From the NCBI RefSeq assembly GCF_014898815.1, contig NW_026515545.1:2666001-2730000 (forward strand): 64,000 nt of DNA. The letters are read 5' to 3'. The notes under the pieces are model-generated. The model made no database searches, was not told where the DNA came from, and saw only the letters and a program-made list of their open reading frames with translations. The stretch comes from Panonychus citri (Eukaryota > Arthropoda > Arachnida > Trombidiformes > Tetranychidae). A program made the position numbers and the translations under genes. This document shows positions 50,965 through 61,243 of this stretch, in pieces. Every line of letters starts with the position of its first letter. Positions within the stretch are counted from its first letter, which is position 1.

Positions 50965-51640
50965 GATAAACCTACTCCTCGATGTAACTTTTCCGACCTT
51001 TCTCATTTGCACTTTTAGACAAGCAGATCTTGAGTGATCTCCAGGGTCTCTCTATTTTCTGAGTGTTGATTGAAGGTTCAATTGGATCAACAAAGTTCTT
51101 GGAATGGTTAACTTGATCAAAAATATAATTGTGCTTAGTGAGACACAGATAGGATCTCCACTTGTCAGTGATCAAACGTGTGTATGAGTTAACCCATCTC
51201 ATAATCAACTCTTTGGTTTTATCTGCTCATCTGTCAGAAACTAGTTTGGCGAAACACGAATTAGTAGCACGATCAATACCACCGATTACCCAAGACTTTT
51301 TTCTCTCACTGAATAACAAACGAACACGATGGGATTTCCGGTGAAAGGCTTTAGTCTCATCAACTTCCATCTCGTGACCATGATCGCAAATCTTAATTTT
51401 GTTGTCACTACACTTGTTTATACACAATTGTCGCAAATCGTTGAAATAATTAGTCACGGTGTTTTTATTAAGTCCAAGGATCTTAGCAGTATAAATACGT
51501 GTACATTTAGTGGTCCAAAAAAATATTAACCTCAGCGACATCGACACATCTAGCCGAGTTCCAGAAAACCATGTATATTTAGCCATGTTGATCACTTAAT
51601 TGCACTTGTTACAAATGTAGCGGTAGTTTAGCTTAGGTGA
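50965..51640 (-). mobile_element. Merlin-type (ISXO2-like) DNA transposase remnant
   Basis: The minus strand has an N-terminal cysteine piece (YICNKCN) at ~51620. A helix-turn-helix-like stretch follows (KILGLNKNTVTNYFNDLRQLC), then MEVDETKAFHRK, KKSWVIGGIDR, a stop near 51227, and DKWRSYLCLTKHNYIFDQVNHS. The VDET, ID and W-x-S/A-Y spacing is that of ISXO2/IS1595-like DDE transposases, which in eukaryotes are the Merlin superfamily. Two reading frames and at least two stops show it is inactive. Terminal inverted repeats were not found by eye. Confidence 0.75.
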
Positions 51641-52850
51641 TAATTTTTCTTCCTTGGTCATTGACTCACTACAATTAAAGTCGACACATCAGTGGGTTTC
51701 TGGAGCTTTAATTAGTTTAAAGTGTTTACTTAATTTGAACGCTGGTAATACTTCACCTTCACATTTAATCATTGAATCAAAATTAACTAAAGTTAATTTA
51801 GAAAAATTAAAATTATCGAAACTCATGTTCACAAAACAATAATTCAGATTTGTTTATACCACTTCGGTTTACAATAAAAACCAGATCATTTGGATTCAAT
51901 TGATGAAGTTGATGATGTTGTTGATAAATAAGTTTATATTTTCATGGTATTTTATACTATTGCTTCATTCAGTGGAGGAAATTTAACCTCAGAGCAATTA
52001 GGAGGTAAAGTACACTTGATTAAATAATAAGGTATAAATTGAGTAGTTGAATGGGGTGAGTGATTGTATTACTGATCGTTGGATGTACTTAACCCAACCA
52101 CAACGGTAATTATTACTAATCATTTTGACTCGAACTTTGTCAATTATTGTATCACCAACTTTTTCACAGAGCCCATTACATTGGGGAGCAGATTTGGGAA
52201 TGAAACTAATATAGATATTGTAATATAAAAATTACATGAAAAATAAAAGGTGTTGAATTTTCTTATATTGAGCACAATTTGTTGATGATTCACCTTTAGC
52301 CTTCACTGGCTATTCAATATGTCAACAATTAATCAATTTTTATTATCGAACTGAGGGTCAAATAAGGTCTTCACTGACGCGGTATTTGACCCGGTTAAAT
52401 TAACACAACAATTAATAGGTTTTAACTAATCTTTATTCACGAATTTTATTCTTGTAAAATGTTATTTATTAAATAGATAAACAGATTCATTAAACATTTA
52501 AACAATATTAATTAAACACCGACTTTGGTTGCCCTTCACTGGAATCGTAAATTGATCTTTACTGATCAACTTTGACTTTGTCGTTGACTAACTAATTATT
52601 ACTTACTAACTAACAGAAAATCATTATTTATAAAACAATATTGAATTTTATCTTCAGGTAATCTTGGATGAGTCTTTTGTTTTTTCTTATTCTCTCTATC
52701 GCAATTGTTGATCTCTAAGTCTAAAGTTTAGTAAATGTAACATTGCATAATATTACAACAAATATTATTATTTGTTAAGTATTCAGAAAGTTGATTTGAG
52801 GTATTTATCAGCAACTATCAATTTAGGTTGACCCATTTTTTTAATTTTCT
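51641..52850. other. Unassigned TE-rich spacer
   Basis: About 1.2 kb with no supportable frame. The segment around 52350-52620 (CACTGACGCGGTATTTGACC, CTTCACTGGAATC) is less AT-rich than its surroundings. It may be part of an LTR or 3' end of the gypsy element B remnant to its right, but no second copy is visible here. Confidence 0.35.
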
Positions 52851-52854
52851 CAAT

Positions 52855-53800
52855 TAGTTTAATAAATTCACTTGCGCTTTGGAGAAGTGATCGACAGCTA
52901 AATGGATGTACCTTTTCTTACATTTTTATCCATCTAGACCACAAATTGTGTCAATTACGATTATTTCAAATGAATCTTCAGGAAATTACTGTGATCATTT
53001 TTCTAACACCTGAATGACCAAATTGTTCATAACCTGAGCTTTCAAATTTTCAGGTAATATGATTGTTGATAAATTTGGTTGTAATTTCAATTGTTCACTT
53101 TTTATTAGATTAATATTAATAAAATTAACAAGACGAAGAGGAGATTCAATTTCTTCATTTGAAATTGGTTCTCTCGACAGAAAATTAGCTTCGATATTTT
53201 CACTACCTGGTCTGGATTTAATTGCAAAGTTGTATTACCAAGTAAAAAGGCCCAAGTGAATAAGCGGGAATTTGGTTTCTTAATTTTTCTGATTGAAGTC
53301 AAGGCACTATGATCAGTAATCACGTGAATTTCCGGTCATAAAGATAATGGTGCCAATATTTAATTGACTCAACTACCGCTAAACACTCAAGATGAGTAAC
53401 TGGATAATTTTGCTGATAATTAGTTACTTTTTTTGAAAAGTACTCAATTGTGTGTAATTGATTCAATTCATTTGGTTGTTTAAGTACTGCACCTATTCAA
53501 ATTTACTGGCATCAGTTTCAATGATTAATTCATTATTGGGATTGAACATTTTTAATAATGGTTCAGAGGTAAGTAATAATTTAATTTGTTGCAAATGATT
53601 TTTGACAATTTTCGTTCCATTCGAACTTATTTTCTTTTCTCAATAATTGATGAAGAGGTTCAAGAATTTTACTTATATTATTAATGAATTTTCTATTATA
53701 ATTTACTTTATCAAGGAATTTTCTTAATTCAGTTATTGTTTTGGGTGGTGTTAATTTCAGAATCGAATCAACGAACTTCTCTAAATAGATGACAATAATG
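52855..53800 (-). mobile_element. Ty3/gypsy element B: RT end, RNase H, integrase start
   Basis: Broken minus-strand frames, in order: LKLTPPKTITELRKFL ... NRKFI (RT thumb/connection), SEPLLKMFNPNNELIIETDAS (RNase H start), YPVTHLECLAVVESIKYW, VITDHSALTSI, then the HHCC-type region and an integrase core (IIVIDT ... YIHLAVDHFSKA). Several frameshifts and stops occur. The missing upstream RT part of the same kind of element lies at 60598-61065, so element A appears to sit inside it. No LTR is recognised. Confidence 0.72.
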
Positions 53801-53895
53801 ACGATGCAAATTTCGAAAATTAACTGGAATAAAATAAAACAATATTAATAAGGATTACATATTTTTTTGATTAAATAGCACAGAATATGCGGGAA

Positions 53896-54267
53896 TTAAT
53901 TGGGAGGAATATTTTCTTTATTAGCTCCAACAGGATCTCGAAATTCTTGACGAATAACGTCCAATGCATTATCCAATCGAAAATATCGCCAAGCATTAAG
54001 GTCATTAAATTCTTCGAAAAATTCTGCAACCAGAATCGAACATTCGACCAATAGTTCCTTAACTCTTTCATAATTGGCTGCTAGTTGTTCGATAAGAGCT
54101 TCACCTCTTTTTTCGCAAATTGTAATCAGTTTAATGCATAACATTTGCTCATTTTCCATCATTTCTCTCATTCTAATTCGAGGTTGATAGTTTTCGATAT
54201 CTTCGTCAATTTGAATGATTAACATACTGCATTGACTATAGAGTAGATTGTATCGCTGATGACGAGC
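53896..54267 (-). CDS. Small ORF of unknown function behind the env-like gene, with a splice acceptor
   Basis: An open frame of about 124 codons with good composition. It is rich in Glu, Ile, Leu and Arg and likely helical (ENEQMLCIKLITICEKRGEA, NYERVKELLVEC), ending in PVGANKENIPPN. It is preceded on the minus strand by a T-rich tract and CAG at ~54268-54270, a plausible 3' splice site. The frame is also open upstream into the env-like region. It may be a third ORF or a spliced accessory product of retroelement A, or a host exon. I do not recognise a family. Confidence 0.4.
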   Translation of the reverse strand, partial: ARHQRYNLLYSQCSMLIIQIDEDIENYQPRIRMREMMENEQMLCIKLITICEKRGEALIEQLAANYERVKELLVECSILVAEFFEEFNDLNAWRYFRLDNALDVIRQEFRDPVGANKENIPPN

Positions 54268-54287
54268 TGTAAAAAAAATATCATAGA

Positions 54288-55553
54288 TTAATATAGATGA
54301 TGTAAAGGTACTTCTTCGACTTTTGATGTAAATATTGATGCGGTTAAAGTTGAAGTTCGTAAACATTTAATAAGCAGCACACAAAAAGCGTAAAGCAGAG
54401 TCCATCCAACCAATACTAATGAGATAGTAGTGATATAATCTTGATAGTTGTGAAGGAAATTAGTGAACCAATTAGTGGATCCAAGACTTGTAAAGTTTAA
54501 TTTATTGAGATTCACCTCCTTTAGTATCAATTCATTATCATCACTAACCACAAGATGGAGATTAATTTTGTCAGACCAAATAGAAGTTTCAGGTGTATTA
54601 ATGTTAGTTAAAATGGTTGACACAGAATAATTAACCATATCAATACTAAAATTCAAAGTTGTTGGTATTCACATAACAGCATTTGGACATTTTCTGGTGA
54701 TGTCATAAATTGTTATTTTATGACCAGGACAATCAACATAAAACATTTCATCAACACTTTTGATTTCAGGTCTCATTGTTGTTAGATTCTCCTTAAAACA
54801 ATCAGTAATTTTCCATTTAACATTATTGATATTGGTTAAACAATTTGGTCCATGGTGAAGGATAATATTATTCATTGTAATATCTGATGTTTTCATTTTG
54901 TTGATTTAAAACTTTAACATACTCTTTGTTCATCTTTAATTGATTTCCAATATTTTCATTTTTATCGATTGAGAAGTACATTTTCGTACCAAGGACCAAA
55001 ATTCCGGTGGTAACCAAGGTTGTAAGAATTTCACGTTTAACTTTAATTTTAGTTAAACACGTACTTTCTAAAGGTTCGAAAAATTTTTCTTTAGCGTGAA
55101 TTGAACAAAGTTTCTGGCTTTGGATTAAATAATCACTGATCGAGAGAAAATAATCACATTTTCCATCTTCCAAAGTACAATTAGGTTTATCTTTTTTTGA
55201 ATTGTTAATTCACAAGCGGAAGACGTAGGTTCAATGTTCTTTTTCTTAAACCATTCGTCCATTTTCGAAAATGTCCGATTACAGAATTTGGTATTTCTCA
55301 AAATCAGAACCGAAAGATACTCACCCCCACTAGGTAGACCTGAGCACGGATCAGGTATTGCAATATTCAAATTTACCTTCATCATTCCTTTCATCAATTT
55401 GTGGTCAGTTTTTCTCCAAACTAAAGATGATCCATAGTCAAAACATGAAATCATCGAAATTAATATAAACACAATAATCATTGTAATTAAATTGATTTGA
55501 GAAGAGTCACGTGAACGATAAGGTTTGATTTGTGAACCATGAACTTTTTTCAT
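54288..55553 (-). pseudogene. Env-like gene of gypsy element A, disrupted
   Basis: Four open pieces in changing frames (55125-55553, 54868-55173, 54669-54896, 54288-54656) follow pol and overlap its end, as in errantivirus-type elements. The first piece has an N-terminal hydrophobic segment (MIIVFILISMIS). The second has a basic KVKRE run followed by a hydrophobic stretch, resembling a cleavage site and fusion-peptide arrangement. The last has a hydrophobic membrane segment near its end (ISLVLVGWTLLYAFCVLL). Cysteines are frequent. The frame changes mean no full product is made from this copy. Assignment is by position and layout, not by a specific family motif. Confidence 0.6.
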
Positions 55554-58500
55554 GTTTCTCGTTTCCTCTATCGTCAGTAATTATATATGTTGTGTTTCCA
55601 ATTTTTCTTTTAATTTCATAAGGACCATCGAATTTACTTTCTAATTTATACGGATTTCGTTCTTCAATTAGAATTTTATCTCCAAGATTAAACTCTCTAG
55701 TTTTGTGTTTATCATCATGTCGTTCTTTTTGTTTTGTTTTTGATGATTCATCATTGACTTGTGCAATTTCACGAATTTGTGGCCATTCATCTTCAATAAA
55801 CTTTGAGTACTCAGACAATGTACTTGAGCCGGTTTCTGGGATGATTTTAAGATCGATTGGTAATGTAGGTAAACGGCCATAAAGTAAATAAAATGGACTG
55901 GCTTTAGTACTTTGATTCATACTTGTGTTATAAGCGAAAGTGATCAACGGAAGAGCATCAACCCAACTAGTTCGATTTTGCCGTTGACAATAATGTCTCA
56001 ACATAATACAAAGTGTTTGATTAACTCTCTCAGTCAACCCATTAGTTTGTGGATGATATGGAGTTGAAAATCCAAGAACCTTTGTAAGATTGAGTAACAA
56101 ACTAAGTATCTGACCAGGACTCGAATTGGGGTCAGAGACTTTAAAAGATATTTTCGACTTACCCAATCCCTTGGTTGTACGGCTTAAGTGGACCAGTGAG
56201 TTGTCAATGAAGACGATAGAGATTATTAATAAACTTGGTGCACTAGTTTATTCATTAAACAATTAAATTGAAACACAATATACAAATACAATTTAATAAC
56301 ACATAGTTTAAACAGTAACATTAATGTTGGAAATACAAGTATTATTTTGATATTCATTTAATCATGATACTCTTAGGACTGACCCCTACCCCTTCCTCTA
56401 CCTTCCTTTTTATTTTAGTTATTGTTTTCCTTTTATACTCCTTTCTCCCTAAAGTTTGATATAGAATTATTTCAATCGGAAGTATTTTGATTAACAATTC
56501 CGAAACCTTAAATGAATTTAATTAACTTGTAGTAAATTGATTAGAAATTGACATTCATGAAATCTTATAAATTCTGACAATAATTAATTGTGAACTTTTA
56601 AGTTTCGATTAACTAATCGGCTGATGCTTCCCTGTTGCGCTACTTGATTGCCCTTACAATATTTTTGATTAATTCGATGATAAGTTTGTTGAACTCCCAC
56701 ATATCCAGAAATCGGGTCGTTGTGATAAGCATTCATCACTTCAGATCGTTGATTTATAGGTAAAACAATTAATTTTGAATTACCGAAAGGTGTAGATTGT
56801 ATTCGGTTGAGAATTCCATTTATCAGTTCATAACGTTGACAAATTTTAGGATCGTGTTGTTCAAGTTTATTTAAAATGATCATGATTTCAGGATCTGATC
56901 GTTGATCATTTATCAGATTATGTTCATCTTCGATATTCAAAGCTACCAACATATTGAAAGGATCATCTGATTCTTCATCATCAATCTTACCTTCATTCAA
57001 TTCGATTTCAACTGGATATCTACTCAAGCAATCAGCGTCTGCATGAAGTTTTCCTGATCGATAGATAATATTGAATTCATAACTTTGAAGCATTAAAGAG
57101 TAACGAAGTAAACGAGTGGGTAATTGTTTTTTTGATTTTAGCCAACAAAGAGCACAATGATCTGTCACAATTTCAAAAACTAACCCTTCGAGATATTGTT
57201 TAAATTTTTCAACAGCGAAAACAATTGCTAAACATTCTTTGTCTGAGATTGAGTAAGATTTTTCTGCTCCTCTCAAAGCACGACTAGCGTAAGCAACTGG
57301 ATGCCATTTCTCAGCTCTTTTTTGTAGAATTATTGCTCCTAACCCTTGATCAGATGCATTAGTTCGTAGTTGAATGGGTAAAGTTGGATCATAATGCATG
57401 AGGACAGGGAGTTGAATCATTTTTGATTTCAAAGTTTCAAATGCTTCCTCTTGCATTTTACCCCAAACAAATATCACATCTTTTTTTGTTAATTCGGTCA
57501 AAGGTTTCGCTATATTCGAAAAGTTTTGAGTAAATTTTCGATAATATGAACACACAACAACAAACAATTTAACATCTCTAACATTCTGAGGAATTGCAAA
57601 ATTTTTTATCGCAACTATTTTGTTTGGATCAGGTTCTTGGCCTTTTGGTGTTATTATGTGACCAAGATACAAAATTCGAGTTTTCAGCCATTCACACTTA
57701 CTTGGTTTCAAAGTCAATCCAGCTTGAATTAGTCGAGTGAGAACACGTTCAATTTTATCACAATGTTCTTCGAATGTTTTGGAGAGTATGATAACATCGT
57801 CAATATAAGCTAGACAAGTGTTAAACAAGAGTCCAGCTAATACTATGGTCATCATTCGACTGAAAATTGCTGGAGCATTACAGAGTCCAAAGGGCATTAC
57901 CTTGAATTGCCAAAGACCATCCATAGTTATGAAGGCGGATTTCTAAGCATCAATTGGATCAAGAGCGATCTGATAGTAACCGCTACGTAAATCAAGAAGA
58001 GAAAAGAATTGTGATCCACTCAGAGCATCCAATGAACATTGGATATTAGGCATTGGATAAACATCTCGTTTAGTTATTGAATTTAATTTACGATAAGCGA
58101 CACAAAATCTTTTTTCACCAGTTTTCTTGGGTACAATAACAATTGGAGATGACCATGGAGAACGAGAGTCTTCGTTAACACCTTGAGCCAATAAACCATC
58201 AACCATCTTAGCGGTTAATTCTCTTTTCCAAGCTGATTGTCGATAAGGTGTTTGTGAAATGGGAAGAGAGACTACAGTGTCAATTTTGTGAACAAACAAA
58301 TTTGTTTGGCCTAATTCAGAATCATCAAAAGCAAAAGCTTTTCTATTCTTTTCAAGAATTGATATTAATCGAATTTTTTTATCTTCACTTATCTCTTCAT
58401 TGATATTCCATTTGGGTGGTTGAGGATTATCAATTTTTATCGTTTGCGTATAAATTTTTTCATCATCACTCTGATCACCATTTGATTCTCTTTCAATGTC

Positions 58501-59815
58501 TGAAAAATCATCAGAACTTGATGGATCTCCATTTAAAAGGTGACTGATTTCTAATTGTTTAGTTGCACAGTTAATTGAAAACTTACCTTCACATAGAATA
58601 TCTTGTCTAATGAGAAGTTCAATTTTAATCGGTAACTCTTTCACCACCATTAATAACGACTCAATCGTTACTTGAGAAAATCCATCTTCAAACGTTAATT
58701 TCAAACAAATTTGACCAATTGGATTTAAAGGTGAATTACCAGCAGTATACGTTTTTGGACCATAATACTCAGTATAATGTAAATTTAACCTTCTGACGGC
58801 ATCGATCGTGATTATCGATATCTCTGAACCAGTATCAATTAACCCTCTGAACCTCTGTCCGTTGGTCAATATATCCGTGAAGATCAGGTCCTTTTCATTG
58901 CCAGAATTCGAGTGATTGCAAATCAGAGTTGAAGAAATGGTTTTATTCTCACCTTCTTGATCATCAATTGTATTCGAATTTACGACTTTTGGTTTATTCC
59001 AGCCTTTACTACCAGATGTAGCTGCTTTACCATTTTTCTCATCATTCGCTTTTTTCCAACAATCAACAGCTTTATGGCCTTTTTTATTGCAATAATTACA
59101 ATTACCATTGAATTTTCTTTTTTGATCGTTTTGTTGACTTTCATTACCTCTAGAAGTTACCCTTTCAATCTTCTCATGTAATGAACTTAACAAACTCTCA
59201 ACAGTTCTCATTTCTTCATTTGGTTTTAGATTTTTATTGCGATTGACCGATTTCTCAGCAATTGTTGCTTTTTTTAGGAAATCTTTCATATTCACTGGAG
59301 TCAAAAGATCTAAAGCTTCAGCTATTCTAGGTAATAAACCAGCATACATATAACCCATGGTTATCAAATCTGTCATATTTGGATCGATTCTTCGACAAAT
59401 ATCTATCATTTCATAGATATAAGAAGCTACACTTTGGTTTTCTTTCTGTTTGTAATTTGCAAGTTTGTGTGTTAAATAACTACGATAATTAGTGGGACAA
59501 AGGCCTTCAATGCGAGCTGCTTTTAACTCTTTGTAAGTTTTTGGAGCATCAGGTAAACATCTTTTGCACAATTAGTAAACCATCTTCTAGCTGTTCCCTT
59601 TAGAAAGGCTGGCAATTTATTCATCTTCATCACATCATCCCAACCATGAGCTTCGGAAATAGTCTCATAACAATCTAACACATCTAAAAGATCTTCATCA
59701 TCATCACAAGTCAAAGGTTGAAGTGGGAACAAAAATTTTTCGGAAGTTCTAACATTGGTTGAAATGGAAATTGGATTGGAGGATTCAGAAGCGTCAGCAT
59801 TATCGCTCATGGTGT
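55507..59815 (-). mobile_element. Ty3/gypsy element A gag-pol, defective
   Basis: Gag begins at the ATG at 59810 and changes frame near 59570. A CCHC knuckle (CNYCNKKGHKAVDC) lies near 59090. The protease has LIDTGSE (~58840). RT starts SPWSSPIVIVPKK, continues to RSGYYQI, meets a stop at ~57943, then resumes with PFGLCNAPAIFSR and YIDDVIIL. RNase H has TNASDQGLG, where the family usually has TDAS, then TDHCAL. The integrase zinc region (GYVGVQQTYHRI) is cut off near 56660. After about 500 bp of unrelated sequence only the C-terminal end of the integrase core (STPYHPQTNGLTERVNQTL) and the tail remain. This copy is inactive because of one frameshift, one stop, the lost integrase core and the RNase H change. 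Confidence 0.92.
56155..56658. mobile_element. Insertion inside element A integrase, solo-LTR-like
   Basis: About 504 bp with no pol homology interrupts integrase. It is bounded by ATATTTT at 56148-56154 and a matching ATATTTT at 56659-56665, a possible 7-bp target duplication. On the minus strand it begins TGTAAGGGCAATCAAGTAGC and near its end contains AATAAAC followed by CTAGTGCACC. The TGT start and a polyadenylation-like signal near the 3' end fit an LTR, but a clean CA end is not seen. It may instead be another small element. Confidence 0.45.
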
Positions 59816-60188
59816 TTTAAAACTTTATTAAGAGCGGAATAAGCAATGAAAGCGACTAACTAATGCAAAAAATCTTTACCTGGATTGTATTCCATTATGA
59901 CAGAAAAGATGAGACCAAAGTTTAAGCCAAAAAGAAATCGAAATCAAAATCAAGATATAAAATCAGAATCAGAATCAGAATTGAACCAGAAATAAAGTTG
60001 GAACCAGAATCAGAATCAGAATCAAAACCAGGATCAGAACGAATTGGAACCAGAATCAGAATCAGTAATGATAATAATAATAAAGTCAATTGTAAATGTT
60101 GAATGATAATTGAAAATTTGAAAAATAAATCACAATTAACAAAAAAATAATCAATGAAATAATAAAAATTATCATTTAGATCAATTTA

Positions 60189-60307
60189 ACTGATCACAAT
60201 TAACTGATCACAATTAACTAATCACAATTAACTAATCACAATTAACTAATCACAATTAACTAATCACAATTAACTAATCACAATTAACTAATCACAATTA
60301 ACTAATT
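60189..60307. repeat. 14-bp tandem repeat, about 8.5 units
   Basis: The unit is TAACTAATCACAAT. The first two copies have G in place of A (TAACTGATCACAAT); later copies are identical, showing recent expansion from one end. Confidence 0.88.
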
Positions 60308-60354
60308 AACTTTTTTTTAATTGTTATCAATAAATTAACTGCATTAATTTATGA

Positions 60355-60375
60355 CCTGGCGAAGACACCAAAATT
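60355..60375 (-). promoter_or_regulatory. Candidate primer-binding site of gypsy element A
   Basis: Immediately after the presumed LTR end (GTTCAACA) the minus strand reads AATTTTGGTGTCTTCGCCAGG. A TGGTG(G/T)C...GCC(A/G)GG string just inside the 5' LTR is the usual form of tRNA primer-binding sites in arthropod gypsy elements. The matching tRNA was not checked. Confidence 0.5.
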
Positions 60376-60597
60376 TGTTGAACAAATTAAATTAACTAAT
60401 TGTCGATAATCTTGATGATTAACTGATTAATTTTAATCAAGAACAATTTTCTTTTTATACATGAAGATTGAAATTAATATCAACCTTAAGGTTGATATAT
60501 AAATCTACTTATCACGATTAATTAATATCTTAAAATCCAATTAACCATATTGATCAAATCGACCATATTAATTAACCATAAGGGTTAATTAATATCA
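60376..60597 (-). mobile_element. Presumed 5' LTR of gypsy element A
   Basis: On the minus strand it starts TGATATTAATTAACCC and ends GTTCAACA, about 222 bp. It contains TATAAAAAG (60451-60459 on the plus strand as CTTTTTATA). A perfect 22-bp palindrome, ATATCAACCTT and its complement, lies at 60477-60498. It directly abuts the interrupted RT of element B at 60598, so the LTR edge and the break in element B agree. No second LTR was found next to 53.9 kb, so the 3' end seems lost. Confidence 0.5.
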
Positions 60598-61065
60598 GGT
60601 AACTCAAGGCATTGGGTATTTATTTAATTTATTTCTTTTAATCATTTAATTTTCTGTGATCGCTACAAAATCGGCTTTTTTCATTTTCCTCTCTTTTAAA
60701 TGCTAAGGTGACAGGCGAGGCATAAGGTGTGTGAGAAGGGTGAATTAGATTCGCTTTTAGTAAGCTCGTTATTTCATTTTCGATTCTATTCTGTTCATTA
60801 GATTAAGTTCTGTAAGGTTTACAGTTAATTTGAGTTTTAGAATCTATGAAATAATACATTGTGCCTCAGAAAGAACACCAATGTTAAATTTGTTGTCACT
60901 AAAAACACATTCAAATTTTGTTAATAGTTTGATTAAATCATTATTATTATTAATTGAATTCAATTTAGATTCAATATCAATGAGGAAATTTAAAGGTAAG
61001 TTAATTTGAGGGTTAATTAATTGAATGAATAGAGTTTGTGCCTTCGAAAATTGTCCATACATCAT
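60598..61065 (-). mobile_element. Ty3/gypsy element B: start of reverse transcriptase
   Basis: The minus strand reads LLTKFECVFSDNKFNIG, a typical lead-in to gypsy RT. Then come SKTQINCKPYRT, ENEITSLLKANLIHPSHTPYASPVTL and SDHRKLN, ending NKYPMP just where element A begins. Stops and a frame change are present. This is the part of RT before the catalytic YxDD. The rest of the element, from the thumb on, is at 53800 and below, so element A plus a small deletion separates the two halves. Confidence 0.75.
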
Positions 61066-61089
61066 ACCAAAACATCATCATAATTTTTA

Positions 61090-61243
61090 CCTACATAAAA
61101 GATACCATAATGTTGACCATATTGAAAACGTCGTCGTGCAAATGACCAAGGATCAATATGCGGCACGACGTCATCAATGGGAAAAGTCTAAAAAGCGTGT
61201 ACCATCACCAGAACCATCAGCAGAACCACTGGTTAACTGATCA
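61090..61243 (+). other. Orphan exon-like coding stretch
   Basis: After TACATAAAAG (possible acceptor) a 50-codon frame reads YHNVDHIENVVVQMTKDQYA, then a basic RRHQWEKSKKR, then PSPEPSAEP and a stop. Its base composition is clearly less AT-rich than the DNA around it, and codon choice looks like the host genes. I do not recognise the protein. No upstream exon can be placed because the left side is retroelement B, so this is probably the displaced last exon of a host gene. Confidence 0.4.

Larger units (their letters stand above)
59816..60375 (-). other. Gypsy element A leader with tandem repeats
   Basis: Between the presumed 5' LTR and gag. It has CAGAATCAGAATC-type hexamer repeats at 59946-60066 and a 14-bp tandem array at 60189-60307. 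No open frame is seen. Confidence 0.55.
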
